A DNA stretch of 64,000 bases, taken from the NCBI RefSeq assembly GCF_041346945.1, contig NZ_CP166850.1:8044501-8108500 (forward strand), given 5' to 3'. The notes under the pieces were generated by a model, which was not told the origin of the DNA, did not search any database, and was given only the letters and a program-made list of their open reading frames with translations. Shown here piece after piece: positions 37,101-46,930 of the stretch. Position 1 is the first letter of the stretch, and each line of letters begins with the position of its first letter. The DNA comes from Amycolatopsis sp. cg9. Its GTDB lineage: Bacteria > Actinomycetota > Actinomycetes > Mycobacteriales > Pseudonocardiaceae. Made by a program: the position numbers and the translations under genes.

Positions 37101-40100
37101 CGTCGTCGTGCGCGGCCAGCGTCGCGGCGACCTCGCCGGGTTCGACGCGGAAGCCGCGGATCTTGATCTGCTCGTCGCCGCGGCCGAGGAACTCGAGGAC
37201 GCCGTCGGCGCGGAACCGGGCGAGGTCGCCGGTGCGGTACATCCGGGCACCGGGCGCGCCGAACGGGTCGGCGACGAACCGCTCCGCGGTGAGCCCGGGA
37301 CGGCCGAGGTAGCCGCGGGCGAGCTGGCTCCCGGCGAGGTACAGCTCACCGGGCGCGCCGGGCGGCACCGGGCGCAGGGCGGCGTCGAGCACGTAGGTCC
37401 GCGTGTTCCACACCGGACGTCCGATCGGGACGGTGGCGTCCGCGGGGGACGTCCGCCAGGCCGTGACGTCGACCGAGGCTTCGGTGGGGCCGTACAGGTT
37501 GTGCAGTTCGGCGTCGAGCGCCCGGCCGAACTGCGCGACGGCGTCCGGCGGCAGGGCCTCGCCGCTGCAGACGACCCGGCGCAGGCTCGTGCACTCCCCC
37601 GCGGCCGGTTCCTGCAGGAAGACCTGGAGCATCGACGGGACGAAGTGGACGGTCGTGATCCCCCGGTCGCGGATCAGCCGGGCGAGGTAGGCGGGATCCT
37701 TGTGCCCGTCGGGCCGCGCGAGCACCTCCGTGGCCCCGGTGAGGAGCGGCCAGAGGAACTCCCAGACGGAGACGTCGAAGCTGGACGGTGTCTTCTGCAG
37801 CACCCGGTCGCCGTCGGTGAGGCCGTACTCGTCCTGCATCCACAGCAGCCGGTTGACGATGCCCGCGTGCGGCACGACGACGCCCTTGGGGCGGCCGGTC
37901 GACCCGGACGTGTAGATGACGTACGCCGGGTTTTCCGGCCGGAGCACGACGTCGAGCGGCGTGTCCGGGACGTCGGCGACGCTGTCCGGGTCGTCGAGGA
38001 GGAGCGCGCCCGGGACAGCGGTCTCCTCGACCGCGAGCACCAGCGCCGGGGCCGCGTCTTCGAGCATGAACGCGATGCGGTCCGCCGGGTAGCCCGGGTC
38101 GAGCGGCAGGTAGGCCGCGCCCGTTTTGAGCACGGCGAGGATCGCCGTCACCAGGTGCGTCGAGCGCGGCAGCGCGAGGGCGACCACGCGCTCCGGCCCG
38201 GCGCCCCGGGCGGCGAGCACGCGGGCGAGGCGGTTCGACGCGGCGTCCAGCTCGGCGTAGCTGAGCTCTTCGTCCTCGAAGACCAGCGCGGGGTGGTCCG
38301 GGGTGCGGGCGGCCTGGGCGGCGAACAGCTCGGGCACGGTGACCGCGGGAACGTCCGCGACCGCGCCCGACCAAGCCGCTTCGAGGCCGTCGCGCTCGGC
38401 CGGGGTGAGCACGTCGAGCGTCCCGAGCCGGCGGTCCGGGGCCGAGACGACCTGGCGGAGCAGGACTTCCAGCCGGTCGAGCAGCCCGGTCACGGTCGCC
38501 CGGTCGAACACCTCGGCGTTGAACTCGGCCTGGCCGTGCAGCCCGTCGGCGCGTTCGGTGAAGGAGAACCAGAGGTCGAACTTGGCCGTGCCGGTGCCGA
38601 CCGGCCGCTCGGTGACGGTCAGCCCGGGCAGCTCGACGCCGCTGCCGGGGGTGTTCTGCCAGGCGAGCATGGTCTGGAACAGCGGGTGGTGCGCCAGCGA
38701 CCGCGCCGGGTTGAGCGCCTCGACCAGCCGCTCGAACGGCACGTCCTGGTGGGCGTAGGCGTCCAGGCTGCGTTCCCGCACCCGGGCGACGAGGTCCCGG
38801 AAGGACGGGTCGCCGCCGGTGTCCACGCGCAGGACCAGGGTGTTGACGAAGAACCCGACGAGGTCGTCCAGCGCCGGGTCGGTGCGGCCCGCGATCGGGG
38901 TGCCGATCGGGATGTCCGTGCCGCCGCCGAGCCGGGACAGCAGCGCCGTCAGGCCCGCGTGCACGACCATGAACGGGCTCGCGCCGCACGCCCGCGCGAG
39001 CTCGGCGAGCCCGGCTTGGAGGCCGGCGTCCCAGGCGAAGGTGAAGAACCCGCCGCGGTAGGCGGAGACCGCCGGGTGCGGGCGGTCGAGCGGGAGGGTG
39101 ATCCGCTCGGGCAGGCCGTCGAGGGCGCCGCGCCAGTAGTCGAGCTGGGCGCTTTCTTCGGCGGCCAGGAGTTCGCGTTGCCAGAGCGTGTAGTCCGCGT
39201 ACTGCACCGGCAACGGCGGCCACCCGGGAGCGTCGCCGCGGCGGCGGGCGCGGTAGGCCGTGGCGATGTCCTGCCAGAGCGGGGACAGCGACCAGCCGTC
39301 GGCGGCGATGTGGTGCACGACCAGGACGAGCACGTGCCGGCGCCGGTCCGCGGTCAGCAGCTCGGCGCGCACCGGGACGCCGGCGCCGAGGTCGAAGACC
39401 CCGCGCACGAGGGCGGCCACTTCGGCGTCCACATCGGACACTTCGCGGACGGCCAGTTCCACCGTCCCTTCGGGAAGGACCTCCTGGTACGGCACGCCGT
39501 CGGCGACGGGGAAGACCGTCCGCAGGGCCTCGTGCCGGGCCAGGACGTCGTTCAGCGCCGAGCGCAGCGCGTCGACGTCCAGCTCGCCGGACAGGCGCAT
39601 GACGAGCGGGACGTTGTAGGTCGCCGACCCGCCTTCGAGACCGTGCAGGAACCACAGCCGCTGCTGCGCGAACGACAGCGGCAGCCGTTCGGGCCGCTCC
39701 GCGACGCGGGTCAGGGGCGGGCGTGCGGTGCCGGTGACGGCTCCGGCGAGGAGCTCGGCGAGCGCGGCCGGGGTCGGCGCGTCGAACACCGCCCGCACCG
39801 GCACCTCCGCGCCGACGGCCGCGCGGATCCGCTGGATCAGCCGGGTGGCCAGGAGGGAATGCCCGCCGAGCGCGAAGAAGTCGTCGTCCGGCCCGGCCTG
39901 CGGCACGCCGAGGACGTCGGCGAACATTTCGCACAGCAGCTGCTCGACGGGGTTGCGGGGCGCGCGGCCCGGCCCGGCGGTGAACCGCTCCGGGCTCGGC
40001 AGCGCCTTGCGGTCGAGCTTGCCCGACGCCAGTACCGGCAGCTTGTCCAGCACGACGAACGCCGACGGCACCATGTACCGCGGCAGCCGGTCGCCCACGT

Positions 40101-43100
40101 GCGCCCGCAGCGCCGCCACGAACGCGCCGGTCTCCCGCCGGGCCGCCGGGTTGTTCGCGTACGACCCCGGTGTCCCCGCCGGGCGCCCCGGCCGGTACGC
40201 GGTCCCGTCCTGCCCCGAGCGCCCCAATGTGGCATTGGGTGCGTCTGACGCACCCAATGTGGCGTTCGGTGCGTCTGACGCACCGAACGCCACATTGGGG
40301 CGCGAGAAGACGGCTTCCAGCACACCGCTTTCGGCGGCCCACGTCACCGCGACCCGGTAACCGGCCTCGTCGCCGAGCCGGTGCAGGGCTTCGGGATCGA
40401 CGCCGTCCCGCCCGTCGAGGGCTTCGAGGGCGGCCGCCGGGGCGCCTTCGTCGAGGGCGCGGACCGCGGCCAGCTCGCCCGACAGCCGCGCGTCCGGGAT
40501 GCCCGTGACGCGCAGCCGCTCCGGTGATTCGGCGGCCAGGAACCGGTCGACCGCACCGAGGTCGCCGAACGCGACGACCTGCTCGTCGACCGGAGCCGGC
40601 CGGGGCCCCTTGCGCAGCACGACGTCGTAGCGGTGCCGGGTGAGTTCGTTGTGGGCGGTGCCGCGCTTGACCCACAGGTCGACGTCGTCGAAACCGGCGA
40701 GTCCCCGGGCCAGCGCCGGGAAGAAGTCCGGGTCGAGGACGAGCTCGCCCTCGCGCGCGATGGCCTGGTCGACCGCCGCGACGTCGCCGCGGCCGTGCCG
40801 CAGCTCGACGGCGGTGCGGAACGCCCGCAGCGAACGCAGGTTCCGGATGTCGCCGAGGAAGATCGTGCCACCGGGCTTCAGGACACCGGCGGCGGTCTTC
40901 ACCACCTCGGCGAGGTAGTCGGCGCTCGGGAAGTACTGCGCGACGGAGTTGACGATCACCGTGTCGAACGGCTCGGCCGGCAGCTCGCCCAGGTCGTGCG
41001 CCGGACGCGCGGCCAGGTGGACCTTGCCCGCGAACGACGTCGCCGCGACTTCGCGCCGGACGTTCTCGATCGCGCTCTCGGAGAGGTCGACGCCCCAGTA
41101 CTCCTCGGCGTCCGGCGCGATCCGGGACAGGATCAGCCCGCTGCCGACGCCGATCTCCAGCACCCGCTTCGGTTCGAGGGACCGGATGCGCTCGATCGTC
41201 GCCGCGTGCCACTCCCGCATCTCGGCGAGGGAGATCTCCGAGCCGTCGTAACTGGAGTTCCAGCCGGCGAAGTTCTCCTCGATGCCCCGGGAACCGGCGA
41301 GCATCTCTTCGTGGACGTCGTGCCATTCGTCGACGTGCCCCTGTTCGGCCGCTTGGTCGCGGTCGGGCACCGGCACGGCGTAGGCGATCAGCCGGCCGTC
41401 CTGGGCGACGACGACCGACTGGCCGACGCGCGGGTGTTCGGCGAGGACGGACTCGATCTCGCCGAGCTCGATCCGGTAGCCGCGGATCTTGACCTGGTCG
41501 TCCGCCCGGCCCAGGAAGACCAGCCGGCCGTCCGGCAGCCACTTCACCAGATCGCCCGTGCGGTAGAGGCGCTCGCCCGAACCGAACGGGCTCGCCACGA
41601 ACCGCTCCGCCGTCAGCCCCGGCCGCCCCAGGTACCCCCGCGCCAGGCCCGGGCCGGCGAGGTACAGCTCGCCCGCGGCGCCGACCGGGACCGGGGCCAG
41701 GTGCGCGTCGAGGACGTAGGCGCGGGTGCCCGGGTCCGGGACGCCGATCGGCACGGCCGAACCGGGCGCGATCGCCGGGTCGCAGAGCCCGAGCGTCGAG
41801 TTGGTGGTCGCCTCGGTCGGGCCGTAGGCGTTGAACATCCGCCGCCCCGGCGCCCAGCGGCGCACCAGCTCCGGCGACACGCGCTCGGTGCCCGCGAGCA
41901 GGACGCTGTCGCGCGGCAGGTCGCAGTCCTCGGGGAACTCGGCGAGCAGCGCGGGCGGCAGGATCATGAAGTCGACGCCCTTGGCGTGGGCGTACTCCGC
42001 GAGTTCGGGGCCGGGCACCCGCCGCTCGGCCGGCACGACCACCAGCCGGCCGCCCGAGAGCAGCCCGAGGCACAGGTCCCAGAAGGCGACGTCGAAACTC
42101 GGCGACGCGAACTGCAGCACCCGGCTGTGCGGGCCGACGCCGAACCGTTCCGACTGCGTGGCCACCAGTTTCGCCACGCCCGCGTGGGAAACCACGACGC
42201 CCTTGGGCCGTCCGGTGGATCCCGACGTGTAGATGACGTAGGCCGCGTTCGCCGGGACGATCCGGGCGGCCGGGTCCGTGGCCGGAGCGCCGGCCGGGTC
42301 GAGTTCGTCGAGGAGCAGGACGTCGCCGTCGAAGCGGCCGGCGAGCTCGCTCGTGGTCACCACGCACACCGGGCGGGCGTCGGACACCATGAAGGCGATC
42401 CGCTCGGCCGGGTAGTCCTGGTCCAGCGGCAGGTAGGCGGCGCCGGCCTTGAGCACCGCCAGCTCGGCCACGATCATCTCGAGCGAGCGCGGGACGGCGA
42501 GGGCGACGACGCGCTCCGGTCCGGCGCCGCGGCCGATGAGGACGTGAGCGAGCCGGTTGGCGCGCGCGTCCAGCTCGGCGTAGGTCAGCTCCTCGTCCTC
42601 GAAGACGAGCGCGACGGCGTCCGGGTGCTCCCGGACGCGGGCCGCGAACAGCTCCGGCAGGGTCGAAAGGGGCGTGGCGAGGCCGGTGTCGTTCCAGTCG
42701 CCGAGGATCCGCTCCAGTTCCGGCGCGGCCATCAGGGCGAGCCGGTCGACCGGCCACTGTGGACGCTCGGCCGCCGCGGCGAGGAGGTGACCCAGGTGCG
42801 CCAGCATTCGGTCCACAGTGGACTCGTCGAGGACGTCGGCGCGGTAGCGCAGCCCGGCCGCGCTCAGGTTCAGGTCGAGCGGGAGATCCGTCTCGGCGCC
42901 GAAGCCGACGTTGACCAGCAGCGATCCCCCGCGACCGGGCTCGGGGTCCAGTTCGGCGACCAGGTCGGCGAACGGCACCTCGTGCCTCAGGGCTTCCTCA
43001 CGAGCCGCACGCACGCGCGCGACGACGTCGGCGAATCCGGGCGAGCCGCCCAGATCCACCCGCAGCGGCACCAGCGAGCCGATCCCGAGCACGACGTCGG

Positions 43101-43314
43101 CGGTTCCCGCGTACCGGGACAACAGCACCGTGAACGCCGCCAGCAGCGTCAGCTCGTCCGCCTCCGGCACCGGCCGGGTGTGCGGCACCGGGGCGGCGGG
43201 CTCCCCGGGGTAGGGCCGGTCGACCGGCAGCGGCAGCTCCTTCGGCGCCGAGGCGAGGCGGTCACGCCAGAAACCCAGCCCCGACACCTGCTGCACAGCG
43301 TCACCGTTGCTCAC
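25120..43314 (-). CDS. five-module siderophore NRPS, C*-A-MT-T / C-A-MT-T / C-A-MT-T / C-A-T / C-A-T
   Basis: About 6064 residues from GTG 43314 (GGGAGG 10 nt upstream; the frame is open to 43410 but that part overlaps the promoter). The first C domain (residues 1-215) is only a C-terminal half without HHxxxDG. Full C domains have HHIAADG near 1333, HHIASDG near 2714 and 4151, and HHVAGDG near 5163. Methyltransferases sit between A8 and A9 of modules 1-3 (E-I-G-V-G-S/T-G near 720, 2162, 3560). Carrier serines lie near 1154, 2537, 3969, 4983 and 6023 (GGHS). Codes read by eye: A1 and A3 DVWILAATN-K, identical; A2 DVWHVSLVD-K, serine; A4 DGETISLGD-K; A5 DAQEGGLVD-K. No epimerase or thioesterase. 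With the monooxygenase and formyltransferase nearby, some modules should load (formyl-)hydroxyornithine. Two palindromes are inserted in frame, at residues about 1004-1032 and 3548-3557. Confidence 0.93.
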   Translation of the reverse strand: MSNGDAVQQVSGLGFWRDRLASAPKELPLPVDRPYPGEPAAPVPHTRPVPEADELTLLAAFTVLLSRYAGTADVVLGIGSLVPLRVDLGGSPGFADVVARVRAAREEALRHEVPFADLVAELDPEPGRGGSLLVNVGFGAETDLPLDLNLSAAGLRYRADVLDESTVDRMLAHLGHLLAAAAERPQWPVDRLALMAAPELERILGDWNDTGLATPLSTLPELFAARVREHPDAVALVFEDEELTYAELDARANRLAHVLIGRGAGPERVVALAVPRSLEMIVAELAVLKAGAAYLPLDQDYPAERIAFMVSDARPVCVVTTSELAGRFDGDVLLLDELDPAGAPATDPAARIVPANAAYVIYTSGSTGRPKGVVVSHAGVAKLVATQSERFGVGPHSRVLQFASPSFDVAFWDLCLGLLSGGRLVVVPAERRVPGPELAEYAHAKGVDFMILPPALLAEFPEDCDLPRDSVLLAGTERVSPELVRRWAPGRRMFNAYGPTEATTNSTLGLCDPAIAPGSAVPIGVPDPGTRAYVLDAHLAPVPVGAAGELYLAGPGLARGYLGRPGLTAERFVASPFGSGERLYRTGDLVKWLPDGRLVFLGRADDQVKIRGYRIELGEIESVLAEHPRVGQSVVVAQDGRLIAYAVPVPDRDQAAEQGHVDEWHDVHEEMLAGSRGIEENFAGWNSSYDGSEISLAEMREWHAATIERIRSLEPKRVLEIGVGSGLILSRIAPDAEEYWGVDLSESAIENVRREVAATSFAGKVHLAARPAHDLGELPAEPFDTVIVNSVAQYFPSADYLAEVVKTAAGVLKPGGTIFLGDIRNLRSLRAFRTAVELRHGRGDVAAVDQAIAREGELVLDPDFFPALARGLAGFDDVDLWVKRGTAHNELTRHRYDVVLRKGPRPAPVDEQVVAFGDLGAVDRFLAAESPERLRVTGIPDARLSGELAAVRALDEGAPAAALEALDGRDGVDPEALHRLGDEAGYRVAVTWAAESGVLEAVFSRPNVAFGASDAPNATLGASDAPNATLGRSGQDGTAYRPGRPAGTPGSYANNPAARRETGAFVAALRAHVGDRLPRYMVPSAFVVLDKLPVLASGKLDRKALPSPERFTAGPGRAPRNPVEQLLCEMFADVLGVPQAGPDDDFFALGGHSLLATRLIQRIRAAVGAEVPVRAVFDAPTPAALAELLAGAVTGTARPPLTRVAERPERLPLSFAQQRLWFLHGLEGGSATYNVPLVMRLSGELDVDALRSALNDVLARHEALRTVFPVADGVPYQEVLPEGTVELAVREVSDVDAEVAALVRGVFDLGAGVPVRAELLTADRRRHVLVLVVHHIAADGWSLSPLWQDIATAYRARRRGDAPGWPPLPVQYADYTLWQRELLAAEESAQLDYWRGALDGLPERITLPLDRPHPAVSAYRGGFFTFAWDAGLQAGLAELARACGASPFMVVHAGLTALLSRLGGGTDIPIGTPIAGRTDPALDDLVGFFVNTLVLRVDTGGDPSFRDLVARVRERSLDAYAHQDVPFERLVEALNPARSLAHHPLFQTMLAWQNTPGSGVELPGLTVTERPVGTGTAKFDLWFSFTERADGLHGQAEFNAEVFDRATVTGLLDRLEVLLRQVVSAPDRRLGTLDVLTPAERDGLEAAWSGAVADVPAVTVPELFAAQAARTPDHPALVFEDEELSYAELDAASNRLARVLAARGAGPERVVALALPRSTHLVTAILAVLKTGAAYLPLDPGYPADRIAFMLEDAAPALVLAVEETAVPGALLLDDPDSVADVPDTPLDVVLRPENPAYVIYTSGSTGRPKGVVVPHAGIVNRLLWMQDEYGLTDGDRVLQKTPSSFDVSVWEFLWPLLTGATEVLARPDGHKDPAYLARLIRDRGITTVHFVPSMLQVFLQEPAAGECTSLRRVVCSGEALPPDAVAQFGRALDAELHNLYGPTEASVDVTAWRTSPADATVPIGRPVWNTRTYVLDAALRPVPPGAPGELYLAGSQLARGYLGRPGLTAERFVADPFGAPGARMYRTGDLARFRADGVLEFLGRGDEQIKIRGFRVEPGEVAATLAAHDDVAHAVVVAREDRPGDVRLVGYVVPADVESPAGDETEQVGEWRELYDSMYSGDGDAFAGWNSSYTGEPIPVAEMREWRDAIVTRIRSLRPKRVLEIGVGTGLLLTELAPDCETYWGTDFSAEVIASLGRRVGADPALAGRVELRTGDAADVTGLPPGFFDTIVLNSVIQYFPSGTYLLDVVRKALDLLAPGGALFVGDVRDLRQVRAFHTAVARARGGDVEQNLLREKELLVAPEFFAGLGGVTADIRVKRGRGVNELTQYRYDVVLRPGTASAPDVPVLGWGTDVSTVDEVAARLGDGLRVDGVPNGRTAEGVNPEDWYELGEAHGFGTVVTWSATGDGSVDVLFATGDPAGAFRPGSGPLLSYTGNPGRFRRVSTLSADLRALAAERLPEHMVPSAIVVLDALPVTANGKLDRRALPSPDPVAPTSDREPRTPLERRLCELFADVLGLPRVGPDDSFFALGGHSLLATRLIARIRTTLNAELEVRSVFETPTAAGLTGVLATAGGTARPPLVRMRRPEPVPLSGAQQRLWFLHHLEGPSATYNVPLIMRLDGDLDVEALRAALTDVVARHEALRTRFPQRDGVPFQDVLPAEDVSLPVREVADLDAALTGLVRGPFDLEHEAPMRAELLRLGAREHVFALVFHHIASDGWSMAPLWRDVATAYAARRGGETPQWTPLPVQYADYTLWQRELLGSEDDPDSVLSAQLDYWRDALDGLPDRIELPLDRPHPATATFRGELHTFTWDAGLHAELAALARESGASVFMVVHAALAALLTRLGAGTDVPIGSPIAGRTDPALDDLVGFFVNTLVLRVDTGGEPSFRDLVARVRERNLDAYAHQDVPFERLVEVLNPARSLSYHPLFQVMIAGQNTARAEVTLPGLAVSEIPVTTGTSKFDLAISLTERDAGIAGVLEFNADVFDHAGADAILRRLEVLLRAALAEPDRPVGALDLLAGDERDRVLTEWAGSLDPAGTETFPGMFARRVAEAPDAVALVFEDEELTYAEVDARANRLANLLVARGAGLERVVALAVPRSADMIIAELAVLKAGAAYLPVDTDYPADRIAYMTDDAGPVCVVTTRDVEAKLPATLPRVLLDDPALAEMSTVDPAVPVRPENAAYVIYTSGSSGRPKGVVLQHSGVAKLVATQVERFGIGPHSRVLQFASPSFDVAFWDLCLGLLSGGRLVVVPAERRVAGAALTEYAHRHAVDFMILPPALLDAMPADLDLPRDSVLLAGTERVSPELVRRWAPGRRMFNAYGPTEATTNSTLGESDPAELADATVVPIGIPDPGTRAYVLDAGLRPVPPGVVGELYLAGSGLARGYLGRPGLTAERFVADPFGPGGRLYRTGDLVKWLPDGRLVFLGRADDQVKIRGYRIELGEIESVLAEHPAVGQSVVTAQDGRLIAYAVPSAGRDEEAELEHVGEWRELHENVFTDAAAGGLEENFTGWNSSYDGTEIPLEEMREWHAATIDRIRSLAKAALSRESAAWGRVLEIGVGSGLILSRIAPDAEEYWGVDLSVKAIANLRRELAATSFAGKVHLAARPAHDLGELPDEPFDTVIVNSVAQYFPSVGYLAEVIRTAAARVRPGGVVFLGDIRNLRSLRAFRTATELRHGRRDTAAADQAIAREGELVLDPDFFAALSRELDGFDDVDVWVKRGHAHNELTRHRYDVVLRKAPKPAPVAEDVVAFTSLPELEARLAGGPARLRVTGVPNARLSGELAAVAALAGGDADAALSALDSTPSGVDPETLHALGERHSYRVYATLTADEGALEVVFTTGAPTRIHRTRPVRAALEALGNHPAGQRDTSALVAALRAHVRDRLPQYMVPSAFVLLDRLPLLASGKLDRRALPSPDKQAATTGRAPRTPVEEVLCGLFAEVLDTSAVGVDDDFFALGGHSLMATRLVARLRAVFGVELQVRSVFETPSVAGLAALLAAADASAARPALVRAEPRPEVLPLSFAQQRLWFLHRLEGPSATYNMPTAVRLTGALDVDALRTALSDVVERHEALRTVFPEVGGEARQLLLDDVPIPLPVREVTGAALADAVSAVARTVFELESEIPLRAELLRLGAREHVLVLVFHHIASDGWSTAPLWRDLATAYTARQAGDAPQWTPLPVQYADYTLWQRDVLGEPVIEPQLAYWREALAGLPERIELPTDRPHPAEASYRGGQFAFGWDARLHSGLVDLARACGASVFMVVHAGLTAVLTRLGAGTDVPIGTSVAGRTDQALDDLVGFFVNTLVLRVDTGGDPTFRDLVARVRDRSLDAYAHQDVPFERLVEALNPTRSLAYHPLFQTMLAWQNNAVADLTLPGLTVAEEPVRTGTSRADLVFFVGESPGAQAGIRGTAEYNSDVFDRASVEAILARLRTLLAAVVADPDTRIGAVDLLTDAEHDQLAPDPATPLPAETAAELFSAQVARTPDATALVFGGERLTYAELDTKATALARALLARGAGPERVVAVALPRSADLVVALLAVLKTGAAYLPLDLNHPAERVELMLTDADPHLVIAEDGFGDRLVRPGDTGPAPVWPPIRPDHPAYVIFTSGSTGRPKAVAGTQLALANRLHWGRGITEGVRVAKSALTFIDGSTELLGGLVAGDPVVLADDATATDPHALAELARTSGAQVLTVVPSLLDTFAEDARAGAFASVTTWITSGEPLSEALAEKVARRWPSAKLVNLYGCSEVAGDSLAQECGPVAIGRPVANTRAYVLDAALRPVPPGVRGELYLAGAGLARGYLGRPALTAERFVASPFEAGERMYRTGDLVRRRPDGALDFAGRADQQLKVRGFRVEPGEIEAALTAGASVARAVVVARGNRLIAYVAPAGDPAALRASLAARLPAYSVPSAIVVLPELPVNANGKLDRAALPDPEVRTSGRVARTPAEQALCELFADVLGVPAVGPDDGFFALGGHSLLATRLVSRIRALLGVEVPIRAVFDAPTPARLAEALDPGRRSRPPLVPAERPAVLPLSFAQQRLWFLDRLDGLSATYNIPWAWELTGPVDAGALQAALGDVVARHEVLRTLLVEEQGTPRQVVLDPGDDRARPALVRETATDLDERVTAAASYCFTLDAEIPIRATLVSAGPERHVFVLLVHHVAGDGWSLPPLKRDIDTAYAARLRGERPQWTPLPVQYADYTLWQREMFGRADDPDSLLGRQAAFWRDTLAGLPDELALPADRPRPARSTNRGSAVPFTVPAEVHRGLRALATGSDTSTFMVLQAALAALLTRLGAGTDIPLGTPVAGRTDHALEDLAGFFVNTLVLRTDTGGDPTFRELLARVREADLAAYAHQELPFEHLVELLNPARSLARHPLFQVMLAVYHSGSERERLLGLDAAYRDTGLRQAKFDLSFDLVETPGGIEGDLEFSLDLFDEPSARTLTERLVRLMTAVVADPDRPLSRIDVLETGERDRILREWGSGEPLTTAAPTVVDRLAAQVAATPDATALSDADSSRTFAEFAARTDRLARWLASQGAGPEQVVALVLPRSAAVVEAIFGVFKTGAAYLPVDPDQPADRIAAILADSGASLVLTSLALASPVPGALFVEDIVDTDAALKPPSPANPAYVLYTSGSTGRPKGVVIPHSGLVNLFHSHRETLYRPAVAAAGGRRLRVGHAWAFFFDASWQPQLWLLDGHEVHVVDDDTRRDPARLATVVRERGLDFLELTPSHFTQLADAGVVEDGKCALGVVGVGGEAVSQPLWEALRSMPGTAAYNLYGPTEATVDALVGRFADADRPVVGRPVHNARAYVLDGGLTPVPAGVPGELYLAGAGLARGYHDRPALTADRFVADPFGPPGERMYRTGDLVRWRPDGQLEYLGRTDDQVKIRGFRIEPAEIETALTRHDDVAQALVVVREDRDKRLVAYTTPATADPVRLREFVARSLPEYMVPAAIVPLDAFPVTRNGKLDRAALPVPEFETRGRAPETPLETALCEIFAEVLDVAAVGADDDLFTLGGHSMLLVVLRNRITERLGTELPIAEFFRTPTAAGLAALVTRDAR
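32643..32672. repeat. 30-bp palindrome inserted in frame in NRPS MT3
   Basis: Arms AAGCCGCACTTTCAC and its exact reverse complement meet at a CACGTG centre. It encodes part of [13 protein letters not shown] just before the SAM motif of MT3; the matching place in MT1 reads EPK, a difference of ten residues or 30 bp. The same core occurs at 54512-54537. Confidence 0.85.
40219..40303. repeat. 85-bp compound palindrome inserted in frame near NRPS MT1
   Basis: Outer arms GCGCCCCAATGTGGC and GCCACATTGGGGCGC enclose two inner hairpins, each with a TCTGA loop flanked by GCG and CGC. In the protein it appears as the tandem [12 protein letters not shown] / [10 protein letters not shown] in the linker after MT1, absent from MT3's linker. 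Confidence 0.85.
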
Positions 43315-43363
43315 CGGTAGACCAGCCTCCCGCTGCTCACGGCGCCTCTGACGAGACGCAAAC

Positions 43364-43377
43364 TTAGGCGACCCTAA
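43364..43377. promoter_or_regulatory. iron box half upstream of the NRPS
   Basis: TTAGGCGACCCTAA, a TTAGG-N4-CCTAA palindrome, lies 50 bp upstream of the NRPS start. It matches 12 of 14 inner consensus positions, weaker than the others. Confidence 0.65.
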
Positions 43378-43408
43378 CAAACGGATGGTGAGGATGCACT
43401 CCTGTACC

Positions 43409-43427
43409 ATCGGTTAGCCTTACCTAA
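43409..43427. promoter_or_regulatory. iron box upstream of fecCD operon
   Basis: ATCGGTTAGCCTTACCTAA matches 15 of 19 consensus positions and lies 24 bp before the permease GTG, in the divergent region with the NRPS, which probably makes both transcripts iron-repressed together. Confidence 0.8.
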
Positions 43428-43450
43428 AATGAGTACCAGTCGGAGGTGCG

Positions 43451-44488
43451 GTGCGAACAGACCCCGGAGGGATCGCTCTCACGCGACGCCCGCCACACAC
43501 GGGCCGCGCGCTCGGTCTGCTGGCCGCACTCGGTGTCCTGGTTTTCCTGTGCCTGCTGAGCGTCTGGCTGGGCTCGAAGGAGATCTCGTTCGGCGCCGTC
43601 TGGCAGGTGCTGTGGCACGACGACGGCTCGGCCGACGCGGTGATCATCCACAGTGTCCGGATGCCGCGGACGCTGCTGGCCGTCCTGGTGGGAGCCGCGC
43701 TCGGGCTGGCGGGCACGGTGATGCAGGCCCTGACCCGCAACCCGCTGGCCGACCCCGGGTTGCTGGGCATCAGCGCCGGGGCGGCGTTCGCGATCGTCTT
43801 CTCGATCACCGTGCTCGGCGTCAGCTCGCTCTACGGCTACGTCTGGTTCGCCTTCGCCGGCGCGCTCGGCGCGACCGCCGTCGTCTACTACCTCGGCACC
43901 CGGGGCCGCAGCGGGTCGAGCCCGGTCAAGCTGGCCCTCGCCGGTGCCGCCGTCACGGCGCTGCTCGGCTCGTTCACCAGCGCGATGGTGCTGTCGGACC
44001 CGGTGGCGCTCAACCGCTTCCGGTTCTGGTCGGCCGGCTCCCTCGCCGGCGTCGACGGCGGTTCGCTGCTGCGGATCCTGCCGTTCCTGCTCGTCGGCGT
44101 GGTGCTGGCGATCGCCAGCGGCCCGGCGCTGAACAGCCTCGCGCTCGGGGACGACGTCGCCGTCGCGCTCGGGCGGCGGCTGGGCCCGCTGCGGCTGCGC
44201 GGCGCGCTCGCCATCACGCTGCTGACCGGCGCGTCGGTCGCCGTCGCCGGCCCGATCGTCTTCCTCGGCCTGATCGTCCCGCACGCCGTCCGGTTCCTCA
44301 TCGGCCCCGACCACCGCTGGCTGCTGCCCTACACCGCGGTGCTCGCGCCGTGCCTGCTGCTGGCCGCCGACATCCTCGGCCGGGTCATGGCGCGGCCCGG
44401 CGAGATCCGCGCCGGCGTGATCGTCGCGTTCCTCGGCGCGCCGTTCTTCATCTACCTCGTCCGGCGCCGCAAGCTCGTGGAGTCCTGA
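43451..44488 (+). CDS. FecCD-family ferric-siderophore permease
   Basis: 345 residues from GTG 43451, with eight to ten membrane helices. FecCD landmarks: RMPRTLLAVLVGAALGLAGTVMQALTRNPLADPGLLGISAGA (written in the protein as one run near residues 70-110) and the cytoplasmic coupling region before GPIVFLGLIVPHAVR. It forms half of the membrane channel with the next gene, importing the ferric siderophore from the binding lipoprotein. The start codon of the next permease begins 2 nt after its stop. Confidence 0.92.
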   Translation: MRTDPGGIALTRRPPHTGRALGLLAALGVLVFLCLLSVWLGSKEISFGAVWQVLWHDDGSADAVIIHSVRMPRTLLAVLVGAALGLAGTVMQALTRNPLADPGLLGISAGAAFAIVFSITVLGVSSLYGYVWFAFAGALGATAVVYYLGTRGRSGSSPVKLALAGAAVTALLGSFTSAMVLSDPVALNRFRFWSAGSLAGVDGGSLLRILPFLLVGVVLAIASGPALNSLALGDDVAVALGRRLGPLRLRGALAITLLTGASVAVAGPIVFLGLIVPHAVRFLIGPDHRWLLPYTAVLAPCLLLAADILGRVMARPGEIRAGVIVAFLGAPFFIYLVRRRKLVES

Positions 44489-44489
44489 C

Positions 44490-45548
44490 ATGAGCCTGCT
44501 GCAGGTGCGGCGCGACCGCGTCACCTTCCGCCTCGCGAAGCCCCCGGTGTCCGGCCAGGTCCGGCTCCGGCTCGCCGCCGTCTCGCTCGTCCTCGCCGTG
44601 CTGGCGTTCGCGTTGTTCTGCGTGGGCATGACGATCGGCGACGTCCCGCTCGGCGTGTCCGACGTCCTGGCGGCGGTGTTCGGCGGCGGCGACAGCGGAA
44701 CCGCTTACATCGTCCAGGAACTGCGGCTGCCCCGGGCGCTGACCGGGCTGCTCGCCGGGGTCGCGTTCGGCGCGTCCGGCGCGGTGTTCCAGACCATCAC
44801 CCGCAACCCGCTGGCGAGCCCGGACATGATCGGCATCAACGCGGGCGCGGCCACCGCCGTAGTCGCGGGGATCTCGTTCGGCTTCGGCGGCGGGCTCGGC
44901 ACCACGACGCTCGGCCTGCTCGGCGGGCTGCTCACCGGGTTGCTCGTGTACGCGCTCGCCTGGCGGCGCGGCACCACCGGCTACCGGATCATCCTGGTCG
45001 GCATCGGGATCTTCGCGATGTGCACCAGCCTGACCGACTACCTGCTCAGCCGCGCGCAGATCACCGAAGCCCAGGCGTCGATCGGCTGGCTCGTCGGGAA
45101 CCTCGCCAACCGCGGCTGGGAGCACGTCCTGCCCCTGGCGGGCGCGCTGGCCGTGCTGCTGCCGCTGCTGCTGGCGCTGTCGCGGTGGATGCGCACGCTG
45201 CAGCTCGGCGACGAGGTGGCCGCCGGGCTCGGCACCCCGGTCCAGCCGGTGCGGCTCGGCCTGCTGCTGTCCGGCGCCGGGCTGGTCGCCTTCGCGACGG
45301 CGTCCGCGGGCCCGGTTTCGTTCGTCGCGCTGACCGCGCCGCAGATCGCGCAGCGCCTGGCGCGCCAGACGTCGCCGCCGCTCGTCGCGTCCGCGCTGAC
45401 CGGCGCGGTGGTGGTGCTGGGCAGCGACATCCTGGCGCGCACCGTCACGGCGTCCCCGCTGCCGGTCGGCATCGTGACCGGCGCGCTCGGCGCCCCGCTC
45501 CTGCTCTGGCTGCTGGCCAGGGCCAACCGATCCGGTTCCGGAGGCTGA
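44490..45548 (+). CDS. FecCD-family ferric-siderophore permease, second subunit
   Basis: 352 residues from ATG 44490. Same family as its neighbour: LRLPRALTGLLAGVAFGASG, then TRNPLASPDMIGINAGA, and GPVSFVALTAPQIAQRL. Together they make a heterodimeric channel of the FhuB/FepDG type. Third in line is the ATPase gene, 3 nt after its stop. Confidence 0.92.
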   Translation: MSLLQVRRDRVTFRLAKPPVSGQVRLRLAAVSLVLAVLAFALFCVGMTIGDVPLGVSDVLAAVFGGGDSGTAYIVQELRLPRALTGLLAGVAFGASGAVFQTITRNPLASPDMIGINAGAATAVVAGISFGFGGGLGTTTLGLLGGLLTGLLVYALAWRRGTTGYRIILVGIGIFAMCTSLTDYLLSRAQITEAQASIGWLVGNLANRGWEHVLPLAGALAVLLPLLLALSRWMRTLQLGDEVAAGLGTPVQPVRLGLLLSGAGLVAFATASAGPVSFVALTAPQIAQRLARQTSPPLVASALTGAVVVLGSDILARTVTASPLPVGIVTGALGAPLLLWLLARANRSGSGG

Positions 45549-45551
45549 CCC

Positions 45552-46364
45552 ATGGAAACACCGTCACTGCGGGTGCAGGGGCTGCGCGTCGCCTACGACG
45601 ACCGGATCGTCATCGACGACCTCGACCTCGACGTCCCGCCGGGCCGCATCACCGCGATCGTCGGGGCGAACGCCTGCGGGAAGTCGACGTTGCTGCGCAC
45701 GCTGGCCCGCCTGCTCACCCCGAAGTCGGGCGGGGTCTACCTCGACGGCCGCTCGATCCACGACCTGCCGACCCGCCAGGTCGCCCAGCGGCTCGGAATC
45801 CTCCCGCAGTCCCCGGTGGCGCCGGAGGGCATGACGGTGGCCGACCTCGTCGGCCGCGGCCGCGCCCCGCACCAGAGCTGGTGGCGCCAATGGTCCACTT
45901 CGGACGAAGGCGCGGTGCGCGCGGCCTTGGCCGCCACGGAGCTGACCGACCTGGCCGACCGCCCGGTGGACGAGCTTTCGGGCGGCCAGCGCCAGCGCGC
46001 GTGGATCGCGATGGCGGTCGCCCAGGGCACCCCGGTGCTGCTGCTCGACGAGCCGACGACGTACCTCGACCTGGCGCACCAGATCGACGTCCTCGACCTG
46101 GTCGTCGACCTCAACCGCGGCGAGGGCCGCACGGTGGTGATGGTGCTGCACGACCTGCCGCAGGCCTGCCGCTACGCCGACCACGTGATCGCCATGAAGG
46201 CGGGCCGGGTCGTGGCGTCGGGCGCGCCGGCCGACGTGATCACCGAAGAGCTGGTGGACGAGGTGTTCGACGTCCGCTGCCGGATCACCCCGGACCCCGT
46301 CAGCGGCACCCCGCTGGTGATCCCGATCAGCCGCCACCACCCGGCTCCGGTGCACCAGTCCTGA
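45552..46364 (+). CDS. ferric-siderophore ABC transporter ATPase
   Basis: 270 residues. Walker [11 protein letters not shown]-loop [16 protein letters not shown], signature [10 protein letters not shown], Walker [13 protein letters not shown] and H-loop VLHDLPQA are intact and characteristic of the FecE/FepC/FhuC group. Completes the import operon fecC-fecD-fecE-like, whose binding protein is 19 kb away at 23582. Confidence 0.93.
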   Translation: METPSLRVQGLRVAYDDRIVIDDLDLDVPPGRITAIVGANACGKSTLLRTLARLLTPKSGGVYLDGRSIHDLPTRQVAQRLGILPQSPVAPEGMTVADLVGRGRAPHQSWWRQWSTSDEGAVRAALAATELTDLADRPVDELSGGQRQRAWIAMAVAQGTPVLLLDEPTTYLDLAHQIDVLDLVVDLNRGEGRTVVMVLHDLPQACRYADHVIAMKAGRVVASGAPADVITEELVDEVFDVRCRITPDPVSGTPLVIPISRHHPAPVHQS

Positions 46365-46444
46365 AAGTTCGGCTATCCTGGGGTCCGGCCCGCCTCGCGT
46401 GTTCCGAGGACCGTCCGGCCGAAACCCCTCCAGGAAGCAGAGCC

Positions 46445-46930
46445 ATGTTCGTGCTGCCCGAAACCACCACCGGAACCGAGCGCCACCTGCTGGAAGCCAC
46501 GATGGACCGCCAGCGGCGGGCCGTCGCCGACACCGCACGCGGGCTGTCGGAGTCCGACGCCCGCGAGCGGCTGGTCGCGTCCGTGACCACGCCGATCGGG
46601 CTGGTCAAGCACGCCGCGATGGCCGAGCGCCGGTGGTTCCAATGCCTGCTGCAAGGCCTCGACGAGTCCGAATGCGACGGTCCCACGACCCCGGGCGACC
46701 CCAGTTTCGCCGTCGCGGACGGCGAAACCGTGGCCGAAGTGATCGCCGAGTTCGAGCGGGCCGGCGCGCGCTCCCGCGAGATCGCGGCCCGTTTCGACCT
46801 CGACGACACCTGGAAGCACGACGTCCTCGGCGACGTCAGCCTCCGGTTCGTCTACCTGCTCCTGATCGAGGACTTCGCCCGCCACGCCGGCCACGGCGAC
46901 ATCCTGCGGGAGCAGCTCAGCGCGCGCTGA
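46445..46930 (+). CDS. DinB family protein (DUF664)
   Basis: 161 residues from ATG 46445. DUF664/DinB pattern: an N-terminal HLLEATMDRQRRAV helix, GLVKHAAMAERRWFQ with the metal-ligand His, and LLIEDFARHAGHGDILREQL, containing the HxGHxD motif. It lies 80 bp after the ATPase with its own possible promoter, and overlaps the convergent monooxygenase by 14 bp. No link to iron is evident; it may be a passenger or a thiol-handling enzyme. Confidence 0.85.
   Translation: MFVLPETTTGTERHLLEATMDRQRRAVADTARGLSESDARERLVASVTTPIGLVKHAAMAERRWFQCLLQGLDESECDGPTTPGDPSFAVADGETVAEVIAEFERAGARSREIAARFDLDDTWKHDVLGDVSLRFVYLLLIEDFARHAGHGDILREQLSAR

Noticed and set aside
29269..40248. Very long open frames on the plus strand opposite the NRPS (1130 and 1512 codons, and several others)
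   Set aside because: They are shadows of the high-GC NRPS coding strand: biased, Arg/Gly/Pro-rich translations with no family signature. The minus strand encodes recognisable C, A, MT and T domains throughout.
40219..40303. CRISPR-like or tandem repeat array
   Set aside because: There are only two inner units and they are palindromic with no spacers; it is a compound palindrome within a coding sequence.
43315..43410. NRPS start at 43410
   Set aside because: The frame is open, but the extra 32 residues are Arg-rich, overlap an iron box, and lack a ribosome binding site; GTG 43314 has GGGAGG at good spacing.
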